Shown piece after piece: positions 10,970 through 23,300 of a stretch of 64,000 bases of DNA. Position 1 is the first letter of the stretch, and every line of letters starts with the position of its first letter. The stretch covers positions 296,867 through 360,866 of the forward strand of contig NW_003211409.1 in assembly GCF_000006405.1 (NCBI RefSeq), read 5' to 3'. The notes below the pieces were generated by a model. That model was given only the letters and a program-made list of their open reading frames with translations. It had not been told where the DNA came from and made no database searches. The stretch comes from Perkinsus marinus ATCC 50983 (taxonomy: Eukaryota; Perkinsozoa; Perkinsida; Perkinsidae). The position numbers and the translations under genes were made by a program.

Positions 10970-12160
10970 CACTAACGAATTCTCAATACATATTTGAACA
11001 ACATTAGAATTATAGCAATGTTGCGGAGATGCGCAGAAAGCAACAAAAATCGGCGGTTCAGCAACATCAAGGTGCTGAACCAGAGGTTGCTGAAATGTGT
11101 ATCTTCCACTCTATTAGCCAGAAGGATATTCCAAGCCTTCTCCAAGCCGTTTCTGCTGGTAAACCGTATGTAGGCGAGCAAGACAGCATCATGGCATATC
11201 AATTATGACAACTGTTGACCTTTTCCACTAACCTATTGAGATTGCCGAATTTACGTCAACTTGGAATAATTTCAGAAACTCTAAGTATGTTTCACAAGTC
11301 CTTCAGCCTCAAATGTGAGGGAAGTAAACTAAAGAACGGGATTGAGAAAGATCTTAGTTCGAGACTAAGCAGGTTCTTTGACACTCACAAGGTACCTAAG
11401 AAATTGTATGTGAATTTGAACCAAAATTCCATTTCAAAATAAAACATGAAAAAGCCAAATAAAAAAGTCGGTGAAAGTGCTGTAAAAATTTTATCCCCGA
11501 GTCGTGTCAGGCACCTATATCGAGCCTTCCCGCAACTTCGAGGAAGTCCTCGCGAATGTGGCTTGAAAGAAACGACCTAATTTCCTCACCAAACTCACGA
11601 TAGATCTCAAGCGTTCTCAACTTGAGAGTGAGTCTGAGAGACTCCTAATCATGACGATATTATGGCTTCTCATTGCTTAGGGGACGAGAATCTCATCCTC
11701 TTTATCAAGCGATTATACTTTTGTAATTTTTTCCGCTCTCAACTACTTAGGCGTAAGAGGCTCATTCATAGAGCCTCGACGGCTGAACTGTTATTCATAG
11801 ATTCCGACACAGACCAGCACGGAATCAATTCGGGCGTATCTTTGTTCAAAACGTCCCTACTCACACTGCACTCGACACAACCCTCTTGAATGAGAAATGA
11901 TGTGAAAATGTACCACTACATCAACAATGACCAACAGCATCACCAACAGTACGAGCATTAATAACAGGATCAATGCCCGCGATTGTATAGGATACTATCG
12001 AGTTGTTTTGATTTCGTGATTTCCTTGACATAGACTTATTCAGTTTTGCTTCTTACCCTTGAAATTCTTAGTCGGAGTAGGGGAACCCTAACAAGAAAAA
12101 ACACCGTATCACGTATAGTTACTACGCCCACTACACAGTGCACGCAACGACACCAATAGT
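10970..12160 (-). CDS. unknown minus-strand gene with helical exons
   Basis: Several exon-like blocks. 11514-11640 encodes LKLRTLEIYREFGEEIRSFL and continues IREDFLEVAGRLDIG to a TGA or a GTGCCT donor. About 11765-11870 encodes RDVLNKDTPELIPCWSV. About 11050-11190 encodes DAVLLAYIRFTSRNGLEKAW, which looks like a PPR/TPR-type helix pair. Exon order and joins were not resolved, and the start is unknown. It could be one gene or the remains of two. Confidence 0.3.
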
Positions 12161-12199
12161 TTGATTCACTCTCATCACACCATGCAGAATCGAATCAGC

Positions 12200-13345
12200 T
12201 CACTGTCCAGCAAACTTAGCACTCGATCGACTCACTTTCCCATGCTGAGCTTTAGCCTTCTCACTTTGACCTGCCACGCCCGAGCGGACACTCTTCTTCG
12301 CTCGTCTAGGACAGAGCATATACCCCAAACATTGGAAGGGCAGCTTTAACAGATAAACAGCCCAGCTGAACAAGGTCATGCTCAAGAAGATGAACACGAG
12401 CCTATCCGCCAGCTCAGAACCTGAGAGCTCCTAGTGTTAGAGACAAAAAAATGGAAACCTACCAACGACCCCTCTTGTGCCAGGGTAAGCCGCGTGTAAA
12501 ATCTTGAGGTTGGCAGTACTGAGAGACTTCTGCTTCTCATTGACAAAACTGTACATCTTCTTAGCACTAGTAACACCCGCATCGATGATGGAATCTGCAA
12601 GATGATATCTTGCCGGTCACCACACTCCGCGAGTTTTCTTACTAATCTTCGGAGCCACTTCAGCGTAGTACACGTCCTTAGCTTGAGCATAGTACTTATT
12701 GCCGTCACGGACCACTTCGTTGTACTTCACCTGCATGCCCTTAGATAACATCGATACCGCAGTATCTCGAGAGAACCTATCAAAACACAGAGTGAAGTAA
12801 TTCTGCCTGAGAGAATATTACTTGGCAAAATCCACCCAATAAACACCAGTCTGATAGGCCACACTCTTCAAGGCATCGAAGGTAATGAGGGCATCGGAAG
12901 TAGCAGCTGTCGAGCGAGTGGTCTCCTTAACAGTAGCCTGAACACCAGCATCACTGGAGGGGGCAACAGTAGGTTCCCTCGTTGTGCTGGGAGGCGCAAC
13001 GCTGATATCAACTCTCCTAGTAGGAGCCGACGTGACCGCCTCAACAGTCGAGGGAGGAGAAGGAACAACAGTCGCAGTTGATTCATGAACCACTACTGCA
13101 GGAGGCGTTGTCTGTGCTACTGCAGGGGTAGGAGCAGGAGTAAGACCAACAACGTTCGGAGTCGTACGAGTCTCAACAACTTCCGGGTGAGGAACACTAG
13201 CGGCAGCCTATACAACGATATGGTCACTCAACACGAACGAGAAAAGGACTACAATACACAAGCCCAACCTCACCTTATCAGTGGGAGCAGCCTGAACTCC
13301 ACACAACATGTAAAACGCAGCCACGCTAGCGAGAACGCGCACCAT
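12200..13345 (-). CDS. secreted or type I membrane protein with Thr/Pro/Val-rich stalk
   Basis: Five exons join in frame: 13274-13345, 12822-13207, 12643-12776, 12463-12594, 12200-12420, giving 314 aa. The N-terminus MVRVLASVAAFYMLCGVQA is a clear signal peptide. Residues ~25-125 are rich in Thr, Pro, Val, Ala and Ser, like an O-glycosylated stalk. Then comes a mixed domain with several Tyr and Lys (about 140-235), one transmembrane helix (VFIFLSMTLFSWAVYLLKL) and a basic, Ser/Lys-rich cytoplasmic tail. Introns are 42-66 nt. I do not recognise the family. The architecture suggests a cell-surface protein, which is inference. Confidence 0.68.
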
Positions 13346-13680
13346 GGATAACTAGACGGAACCGATGAAACTGACAATCGACAACGACATGAAATCTAAA
13401 CGACTCGGATACGAAATCTTAACACCCAAGATTGAAACTCTATGAATTGGACATGGAAAGTTCATACCACACTAATCAAACAAAATGTACGTCTGCTTGC
13501 TGTGTGAAGCGCTGCTACTCATTAGAAATAACCTGATGGTATGCGCCCTATTAGTAGGCACGAAGAAGCATAAACCACCATGAAGACGCAACCACGGCCG
13601 AGCCAATGACCTCAAGACAAAGGGGGGGCAGCATCAGATACACCCCGCCGGGAAGAGTAGATCAGTAACACCAACCGAAG

Positions 13681-13925
13681 TCACTTCTTCCCTATCATGC
13701 ACGACTTCGCACAGACCACAACCACCACCACAAGTGAGCAAACCATATACGAGGTACCACTGTTATGAATAGCGGTGTGCGTTGCAGCACAACCAGGAGC
13801 AAAGGTAGCGTATTCACACGTAGAATAGCCAAGAAACCAGATTTCAGCATAGACCAAATAATTGATAACCAAATCGCCAGTATCAGACCACACGACAGTC
13901 GGATCAACAGTAGCTAGTGCCACCT
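13681..13925 (-). CDS. orphan 3' exon of a Cys-containing membrane protein (partial or decaying gene)
   Basis: After an acceptor near 13926 the frame reads ALATVDPTVVWSDTGDLVI through a Cys-rich part (STCEYATFAPGCAATH) to a hydrophobic C-terminal helix (MVCSLVVVVVVCAKSC) and a stop at 13681. Upstream, 13930-14520 shows only short open pieces broken by stops, so the gene may be degenerate. Confidence 0.35.
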
Positions 13926-15018
13926 TGGTGCAAGTCTACACCGCCTTGGCAACGGTGAATCGACGCCTCGAAATGCACACCTCACCTGACTGCTGGTCGA
14001 GCAGGGTAGTTCAGCACGACTCCAAAGACTTAACCATATGAGTAACATCAATAGAGCATATAATCGCTGTTATCCCACACTAGCGGCTGCTAGGGAGCGC
14101 TAAGAGCATGCATCCACAGTCTTCTCAGTAGTGGTGGCAGTAACGAGCCTTCTGACCAAGAACAGCAACATCTAGAGGTAGATAGAACTGCCTAAGCGGC
14201 GGCACAAGGCGGCTTCTCGAGATTGGTCTCAGAGAGGCTCTAGTGTGGCTGAGGACGATGCTCCTACACTCACAGTGAAGATTTCCCTTCACATAAGAGT
14301 AAGATGCGTTTGAGACCAACTGCGTCAAGTCAGACAGATGAAGACAAATGAATACTTCCAATCGCACCAACACCATCTTCTAGCGGCTACGACCGACACA
14401 ATAGCGACCTGTCCTCCTCGGGTAGAGACCCTTCAACTGTTCCGTAACGGAGATGAGCACTAGAACAGCTATGCAAACGCCGACCACAATGATGAACACT
14501 TAGCAATACGCTACCAGCCATACCGCGACAACAACAAAGTAGAAGGCCTCTCTGCAGATCACCGCCGTCACACCACGTTTACCATAGAGTCATGTTCACT
14601 AGCGTTGAGGATACGGCTCCATTTCGTGCAGCATCGGCAAGCGTGAACGTTACTCATTTAATTTCGGGCGCGCGCTTTTTGCAGCGCTTATTCCGAGTGC
14701 GGGTGAAGACTAGTTGAATTTACACACCCTTCATAAACATTTCAACGACAATGCACAGGAGAACAAACACACCATCTCCCAACACTAGTCTCTATTGGCA
14801 AATCATCACCTTCGCACTCTTATGTCAATTCCCAGCAGCTCACAGTATTAGGGGTCGCTCTTTAAACCGATTTCGAAACTGAGATTCGATTCCAGAATCG
14901 CGTATCACACGCTCTTAGAATCGATTCTAACTCTCACAATTGAGTCATCGAACATGGGGTTGTTATTCTCCTGAGGTGGCTAAAGTATAATATAGGATCG
15001 TTTCACAATACTAAGTCC
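13926..15018. other. no intact gene; repeat D and possible decayed exons
   Basis: Short minus-strand pieces near 14100-14510 look like eroded coding sequence. 14862-14960 is a repeat (separate entry). The region also holds the promoter of the DHHC gene, but no motif stands out. Confidence 0.35.
14862..14960. repeat. repeat family D copy
   Basis: CGATTTCGAAACTGAGATTC, then 'CCAGAATCG', and 'ACAATTGAGTCATCGAACATG'. The same order recurs at 48035-48135. Built of imperfect AGAATCGATTCT-type inverted repeats. Confidence 0.55.
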
Positions 15019-17014
15019 ATGAGGCCAACCGCTACTCTCAATCACATTCTCACTGGTTTCAGCCAACAATGTCCTCCCCTGTTCATGCCGGATAGCTCTT
15101 CCAGCTTCCCCCTAGCTTCCATCGCCCTCCCTGACCGAGAACCCGCGCGCTTCTTGCCAGTGCTCTTCGTCTGCACCATTATCTTCACCTTGTGGGCAAT
15201 ATACAACTTTGTAAATTCTGCTCCTGAGCTTCTATGGTTAGTGGTATCTGTAAGGTTCACATCTTACCATTACTTCAACTAGAAAGACCGGCAGCACTAC
15301 GGCATGAGTTGTAGGTGATGATCAACATACCTTCTATGCAGCATTGACGTGGTCTTAGAGCTCAAAGAGGTTGGAACGAGCTGATCATATTCAACTCTCT
15401 TTTTGCTATGCTACTCGTCTGCTATACTCTCTGTGTGGTCACTAACCCAGGAGAGGTAAGGAAACGGTCGTGCTTGATTTTTAGGGAGAAAAAAACTCCC
15501 ACCGTGGGAAGATCGTCTTCGAAATCGGTGATAGGTTCATATTATATGAACTCCTATGCTACGTACTCATGGATTAACTTCACAAATTTTTCCGACAGAT
15601 TCCTAATACTGAGAAATGGTTATACAGCGGGGACGAGGACGAGCCTATAGTAGTTGCTACTATTCTACCGAGTGAGAGCATAGACGATTCGACGGGTTTT
15701 TACGATTGTTCCTGTCAGATGCTCAAGAAAAGAAGCGAAGTGGAGCGAGGAGACACTGTAAATGGTGTGGAAAGTCAGTCACCGTCGTTAAGTTGGATGA
15801 TTGTCATGGTGGAGGTCGCAGGTTCAAACCCGACAGATGTCATCACTGCCGCGTTTGCAAGAGATGTGTGAGTGGTTTAACGCTCTTCACTCTTTATCAT
15901 CAACTACTTCCCTTGCTAAAACTCCACGTTGAAAGACTAATGAGAATTCCTAGCATATTCAGGTACTTAAAATGGATCACCACTGTCCATGGATATACAA
16001 CTGTGTTGGTTTCCGCAACCACAAGTATTTCTTCCTCCTGCTCTTCTATGCAACACTAGCGGCTCACTTTATGTGGATTACTATGGTTGAATCGGTAGGT
16101 TCGGGACATGAGCCCTCCAGCTGTCCTTTCTGCGGGAATACATGAGTGTTGGGGGAGGAGGAGACAATTTTATATGTTTCGAATCAGTTGCTTGTTATCT
16201 CATATTTTGAAGGAATTTTATGCATTCTAGGTCTTCGGTGCGAAGCGGCGGAGCTCGCTGAGCTTCTTATCTAGAATTCCACTGGCTGTTATTGAAACTA
16301 CTTTGGAAATTGCTCCGCTCGCTCCACAACTAGTATTTTCTCTCTCGTAAGCTCCATCGAATTTCCAGGATAGCACTAGTCGTAATGTCGCCACTTTTTG
16401 AAAATTGACAATATTTTGTTATCAGGATGAATGGCTTGATATTCCCTTGAAACTGCTGTTACCTCCTACGTTGTGGAGTGACATTTTTCTGTGTTAGACG
16501 CGTTATGCAGTAGAAGAGGAGGAGCCGTTGGGACGGGTCTTCCTCCTTGTATTCGGCATGGTCCTCTCCTCTCTATTCGGGCTACTACTAACAGCATTCT
16601 TCGCTTTCCACATATGGTACTATCAGTTGTCTTGAAGTACACCCCATCCGGCTTGGCATGCAGGTTAGCATTCAAGGCGATGACCACTATAGAGTACTGC
16701 GAAAAGTCTACTAAGAAGCTTGGTTTCAGTGGGGTGGGTCAGCGGATCGTTCAGCTGCGTCCTGAGATGCTCGTTGCCAGTCTACTTACCATCGTGGGTG
16801 CTACGGCGACTTTATAGCAGTAGTAGGTTCCAACCCTTTGTTTTGGCTTTTGCCGATAGGTAGTATTCAGCACCATTTCTCAATCTCTCCGAAGCTCCCC
16901 TGCTCAGAATATGGTAGAGGTGACGGAATGTCGTTTACTAGGAAAGACGATGATACCGATTGGATCAATAGCAATGATGATAATATGGAGGGTATTAGCA
17001 CTGTGTTGTTCTGA
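15019..17014 (+). CDS. DHHC-type protein S-acyltransferase (palmitoyltransferase)
   Basis: Multi-exon gene for an integral membrane enzyme that attaches palmitate to protein cysteines. Exon 1 from ATG 15019 encodes TM1 ([18 protein letters not shown]). A second exon ending at 15455 encodes TM2 and VVTNPGE. Further exons: 15599-15695, 15719-15773, 15822-15867, 15963-16094, 16498-16628, 16664 to about 16725, then about 16826-17014 ending at TGA. Spliced, they give the full Cys-rich domain [20 protein letters not shown] followed by [12 protein letters not shown] (catalytic DHHC), two more TM helices, the conserved TTIE motif and NPLFWLLP. Joins around the DHHC core are in phase. The exon 1-2 join and the donor after TTIE were not fixed. 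The C-terminus is acidic ([13 protein letters not shown]). Confidence 0.88.
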
Positions 17015-17389
17015 TGGAGTGGTATCGTTTTATAGGGAATAATAATTCTTCACAGACTCCTGGTGGAAGTAGTAGGCGGGTGAGACGAGGCCTTGCGATT
17101 ATCGGTATGCACGGTTGTGACTTTTATAGGCGGTGAAATACCGAGACGAGAAGCAACATGCTCCTGAATCCAGCGAGGCTCTACTCGGTAGTCCTTGATA
17201 CGGATCTACTCAGATCCTCCTTGTTACAGTAGTGGCGATTGCTTTGTCCGATGTGCATATCCTATTGTTGTTGATTTAACCCTACCATATTGCGTTGGAG
17301 TATGCAGGGTTAACTTCGATTTTAGAGTGTTTCGGAAATGATTGTCATTAGAAGATGCCCTGTTGAAAGTGTCAGCCTAGTGCTTCCCT

Positions 17390-20300
17390 ATGGCGCCTCA
17401 ACAAGTCGTGTCATCAGCTCGAGGCGGCCTGGATTACAGTCATGTCGCTGATCGTCAGATGCCTCCTCCGGCGCCATCACCAACTCCCAAGTCGGTGCCG
17501 GCTCGTGGGGTCGGTGCGGTGGGGGGACCGCCGTCGCCTACTCTACCACAGGTGAGGATATGTCGTGTGTCCATTGGGAAATTCTCGCTGTTTCTAAGCA
17601 CTTGTATTCTACTTCGTATATACCTGAGCTTAGCAGCTGTAATATTCCAACGCTGAGTGGGAGGTCACTGATGCTGTCCTCAACTGCTGCAGATTGCCCG
17701 TATGGATGCATATGGTCCATCTCGAGGTCAACCTACATATCTACAACAAAACGCGCACGTTCAGTACAGCCCTCAGCCGACTAATAGCGACTATCGGACG
17801 AGGCACCAAGAGGTACACTACTCGCCATCTAGAGAGCGAAAATAAGTGTGCAGAGGCAACTTTTTCTACAGGAAGCCCTATATAGGTATATTGCATGGAA
17901 CCTGTCCCCAATCGGTTTTCGAAAAAAATTTTCATTGCCTTTTTGCGCGTGTATTGAGCCTTCTCCATCCATTATAGACTTAATCCATATCATATCCATG
18001 AATGTGATGCGACTAACCTCTGTGATACTACGACTTACCTTCTTAACACACGTAATTCGTTTGTCTGGTTTCACCAGCGTTGTCCAAGTTAGCGATAAGA
18101 AGACGCATTCTCTGAGTAGACGCTTGGAAAGGATCAAGAAGAGGGCGATAACTATATCAAAAGATTTCAGCTTCAAAGTTGTTCTGTAGAAAAAGTTACC
18201 TCTCCAGATCGCGAGCCTTGCTGAGGTCCACATGTGTTGACTTTATGAAAAACGAGAAATTTTCATACGAAGCCTGAGTAGATTCACATCTGTATTGGGG
18301 TGGCAATCAGTAGGCTCGGGAGGTTCTATAGGAAGCTCTTAGTTGAAACAGAAACTAATGTGCGAGGTCTGTGTCCTCAGATATATGAGCCTTTGAGAAG
18401 GGACGTTCTGCATTATATTTTCGAGCAGACATCGAATGTTCATCTTCACAATGAGGAGTGTACGGCGGCTCTCATGCAGTGTCTTATTAAAATGCTCAAC
18501 GCCTTGGAGGTTGCCATTCATGTAAGTCTAGGAAGAACGCGTATGGTTGGCGCATCCCGGGAAGAACTTTTCAGAGGACCGAGGGGCGAGTTATCGAGAA
18601 CATGACATACAGCGCGGAACTTCAGCACGATATAGGAAGGTGCTTGTCGAAATTGGATGTGAGTTGTAAAGTTATATATTTGGAAAACATAGAGGTTCTT
18701 ATGTAGGGAGTCACTGGCTACTGCAGAGACACTGAAGTGAGTAGTAGGATGGCGAGAGCTGTCGTGAATGATGTGGTGCTGGGCTCAGACACATCTAGTG
18801 GAGAACCTCGCGGAGACTAAGGCTAGCGCCCGTAGTGTGCAGCAGCACTTTGAACAGGACGTAGGGGTCTTCAGCTGAGCTTAGTTGAGATTGTCTTCAC
18901 TGTTAGGGTAACAAGCTGGAGAGTATACAGATGCATCTGATGCAGTTGACGGTAGCGATGCGGGGTTGCCACTGTCCAACTCGGTTGGTTGTTATATTGT
19001 TGATCATATATCTATCGATAGTATATTGGAGTTTCACGACCCGTTTTACGTGAAGTGGCGTAATACTCTGTGAAAACGGCGAAACCTGAAATATGTTTTT
19101 CACTAGTGTTTTCCATATCACTAGGGTGAAATTCCATTTTCGTATAAACACTATATATATAACTATACTGTTTTCGAGAAAGTCGTATCGTCGTTTTCCG
19201 CATCAGAGACAAGTCCAGGACTCTCCAACATACAATGATATGAAAGCCCACAGCGACGAGATCATCGCGGCTATCTCCTCAGTGGGCACCTACATGTACA
19301 CTCGTGATGCTATCTGTGCTGCTCCTTCAGCGGTTTGCCACTCTAAACAGCACTTTCCAAAAGCTCTCCCAGGACGTGTGCGATGCGAAGGCTCAGAATG
19401 TGGCCTTGACTTCGGCACTCTCGAAAGTCAGTGAGAGGCTCAGTTGGCTGGAGAGAGCAGACCGAGATCGTCTAGGAAGGTCGAGCGCAACGAATACAGC
19501 ACCGCAGATTAGAGTGTAGTCTTGAATTTCGAGTTCCTCGCTGTACATTTGAAAATCAGGCCAGGCAGTAGTAGCTATAGTGAAGTGGATCTACTCAGCA
19601 GTAGCAACGACTTGTCGTATGGCTCGGCCGAGCTGAGGGCAGGGACGAAATATGGACGGCTGATGGACAGCAAAGGTATGCCTGAGAATTGCTAATTCAG
19701 ATGAGGGTGTCTCCGTTTAAGAGGAGGACTCCACTGATGAGTGTGTGCAAATACACGCATGAAAAAGTGTTTTACGGTAGATAACAATCAAGAAATAAAC
19801 TTGTATAGGTTCAGAGCGGCTATGTTCTGTCGCATGCACTCGTCGTGGAAATTCATTCTACTATATCGTAGCCTTACGTAATGTGGGGAAATAGTCGCAT
19901 TGTTAACTTCATGTGTAGGTGAGAAAAAAATGTAAAATTTCGGGGAAAATTTTCGGAAATTTTTGTTGGTTTTCGAACATTTCCTCTCCGCCGAAGTCAT
20001 GCGTAAACTTCCATAATTAGTGAAGAAACTGCTGAGCTCAGCTGAGGAAAGCGATCGCATATTCGTACACTGCACTATGCGGGCTGAAGTAGTTTCTTAT
20101 CGAGCTTTCACGACTTGGCGACTTCGACTGATCAGATGGTCACCAGGAGGGGACGATGAGGGACAATCTCGTCTCGCCAGTATTGCTGGATATGGATCCT
20201 CAGAGAGCACCAGAAGCGAGGCTGCAGGGAGAGTCATTGGTGACACCAAGCCGTCGAGGGGTAGTGGACGGAGTTGGCGGAGAACTGGCGAGGACTGGAG

Positions 20301-23300
20301 GTAGAGTTGTCTGTGTTCAATTCGGAGCCCTTTATACGGAACTAGTTTCGCAGTCTCAGTGGGCATCAGAACCTCATCTGTGTAGAGCTCGGCGAGGCTA
20401 CAGTTGCTCCCCAAACACTTGTTCCTATCGACGCTGATAACCGAAGCCATTTCGAGGTTGAGGCTCCTGTGAGTGCAGTGACTATGAATGCTCATTACAC
20501 AACACCATTGTTGGGTGCTGCGGAATATCGAACAGGTAGTAAAGAGGGGGTAGTTTGTAATAATCTGCACTCGTTTATGAGGAGGCGTTTTCGTACGATT
20601 TAATCGCTTTTGTGATTTTATTACGATGCATTCGGAAGAAAATGTAATACGCGAAATATTCCCCGTGTTTTACGGCGGGAATTCAACACGGCTTAGCTGT
20701 TGTGATTCGTGACCATTACTCGTGGTTGAAGTGATGTTTGCCACACAAGTGTCGTTTCAGAAACAGCGAGCTGTTCTGCAAACGCGCTGGATGATGCCTC
20801 AGTCGAGGAGAAGGAGGATAAGCTCCCTATAGCGCCTCCCGATCGGGCCGCCTCATCCCAGGCAGATGTGGTCCAGTCGAGGCAGGATAATATTGTTGAG
20901 CACGTCGAGCTACCGATAGCAGCATTCTCGTCGGTGGATGAGGGTCCTGCTAGGGAGACGGCTGGTGAGTACTGCATTGTGCAGTGTGGGAACATGTGTT
21001 TGCTTTCCACAGCTGAAGATCCACACGCGATTTGGGGTAGAAGTAGACAATAACTATTTCCCGGAATTTTCATATTGTTACCAACACATGTAGTTGACAA
21101 TGTGCATATATGTCCACACTGGTTGGGGTGCTATACTGTGTTGGAAATTCATCGACTAACGACACGTGTTAGTAGCAGTAGAGAAAATTCTGAGTAAAAT
21201 TTTTGTACTTGTACGCTCTTATGTGAGGAAACGTCTGAGCTCAGCTGAGGAAAACAATCGTATATCCCACCTCAGACGAGTTGGCGAAAGCGATGACTAG
21301 TGAGGGGCTGAAGGCTGAGAGCGACGCTCAAGGACTACTTTGGAATGCTGGTGACAGTGAGTCACCTGCTGTCACCATCGAGTCCATACCATTCCTTTTC
21401 CATCTCTTGGCACAAGCATCTTGGCCGGTCCAGCTACTGGTACCAATCAGTGACCGAGTTGACTTTGAAGGACCCTCGTGAGAATAGCCATGAAATAACG
21501 TGTCGTTATCGTAGGGCTGATCTTAGGGTCTTTTTACTGGGAATTCGACGAATTGTGCAAATTTGCATTTTTCAGGAGCGCGCGCAGTTGGCGCTGGGTT
21601 CTGTGATGGAGGCCTCGCCCAGCTGGTGGCTCTGGCAGCGCCCGAGAGTGAGCACCTCCGAATTGATATTGTAAAGCTGCACGTGGAGGGTCTCCAGGGA
21701 CAGCCAGAATTAACTCGTGATTTTGGTGATGTATTTGATTTCATAATGTGATAATATCTGCCATTTTCACTTCAGCTCGTAAACTACTTGGAGTGTACCA
21801 GTCTGATGAGGTGAGTTTAGTGGCTTCGAGTCGTTGGCAGTCTGGAAAAAAGGCACATGTGTTGGTGAAAATATGGAAAATTCAGGGAAAATTCGGCGAA
21901 ATTTTTGTTGGTTTTTCAACACTTTTTTCCGAATTCGTATGTAAAGTTGAATAATTAGTGAGGAAACTTCCGAGCTCGGCTGAGGCGAGCAAAAGTATAT
22001 ATCGCAATACTGTGCGTTGCGTGGCAATTTCAGACTACCATTGAGGAGGCCATCAACGACTTGACAGAGTGGCTCGCTGAAGGTCCTCTAGATGGCGTAC
22101 TCCTGTAGGTGTCGCTCGAGGGTGCGCATAAACTATGATTAGCTCGCCAAGTTGCTAGATTGTTTCTAATATGAGAGTATGAAAGTGTTGGCCAATGGGT
22201 AGGGGAATGTATCCCTAGAAGGCGTTGTGGTCCTTCACGCTGATGAGTGCTGCTGTTGAAGCCGCGGCTCCCACGACGACGAAAGTAGATGTGATAAAGC
22301 AGCAAAACGGTCTTCACGACAGTCAAATGGGAGGTCAAGTCCAACGGGAGATGAAATACCATTGTGATGGTAAGTAAAGTGCTCCATCCTTGTGGCCCTA
22401 TGTTTCTCATAAGCTGTTAAGTAACCATCTAAAGATTCCTAACACCAGAGAGACTTGCCGCTAGACCCTCGTCCTTGTTCGACGAACTGTGGTGGTGTCT
22501 TCTCTCTCCTTCCTGCTCGTCGTCGCTTGCCAGACCACACTTTACCGACAACACCAAAGGCCGACGACGCGAGTCCAGATGATCTCATTAAAACCCCACC
22601 GGCGTTGGTGGTAGAAACACCAGAATCTAGACGAGCTCCTCTTCAGAGATGTCCGGACAGTTCAGGTGAGAGTAGGGAGTATGTGATCAGCTCTCGAGAG
22701 GGCTGAGCTAGAAGGAGTCTAGAGTACGAGATTCCAAGGCCGGTCATTCGTTGTAAATATTGAGATGGTTCAATTTGAAGTATCATCTTGGCACGTCCAC
22801 TGCTGGAGTCGTTGAGTAACTCTTAGTTGTGAATAGTTTTCTGTTCGTATATATTCCTGATTGATGCTTAACAGGAGATAGTGGTTAGCCGTTACACAAC
22901 ACGTGATTCCATGGACATTCCATGCTCGTGCGATATTAAGGAATCATGCAAGAGAGCCATTGATTAAGGTATTGGCCAACATGATAGGAATTTTGAGTAC
23001 GTTCTCTCGAGTTGGCAACTCTGAAACTGTCATGGCTAGACCATGGTTTAGCTTCATCGTGTTGGAAGTGCCTCTTTTAGTGAGTTTATTATTTCTATAT
23101 TACGGAGTTTGTGGAGCATTGGATGTATCCGTAGGTCGACATATAGATGCTCAGCGATTCCGTCGAGATTCCAGTCGTTTGAGTCTAGATGGGAGTAGAT
23201 TGCGCTTGCCGAGAGCGTCTGCTGCAAGGGTGAGTAGGCGAAATCATACACGGCGTATGAATGTGTTGATATTTCTCATGACATCTCTCTTGTTTTTCTG

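Noticed and set aside
17829-18233. 134-codon minus-strand frame
   Set aside because: Antisense to exon-like plus-strand sequence (LSRRLERIKKRAITIS) of the coiled-coil gene. Composition of the minus frame is not protein-like.
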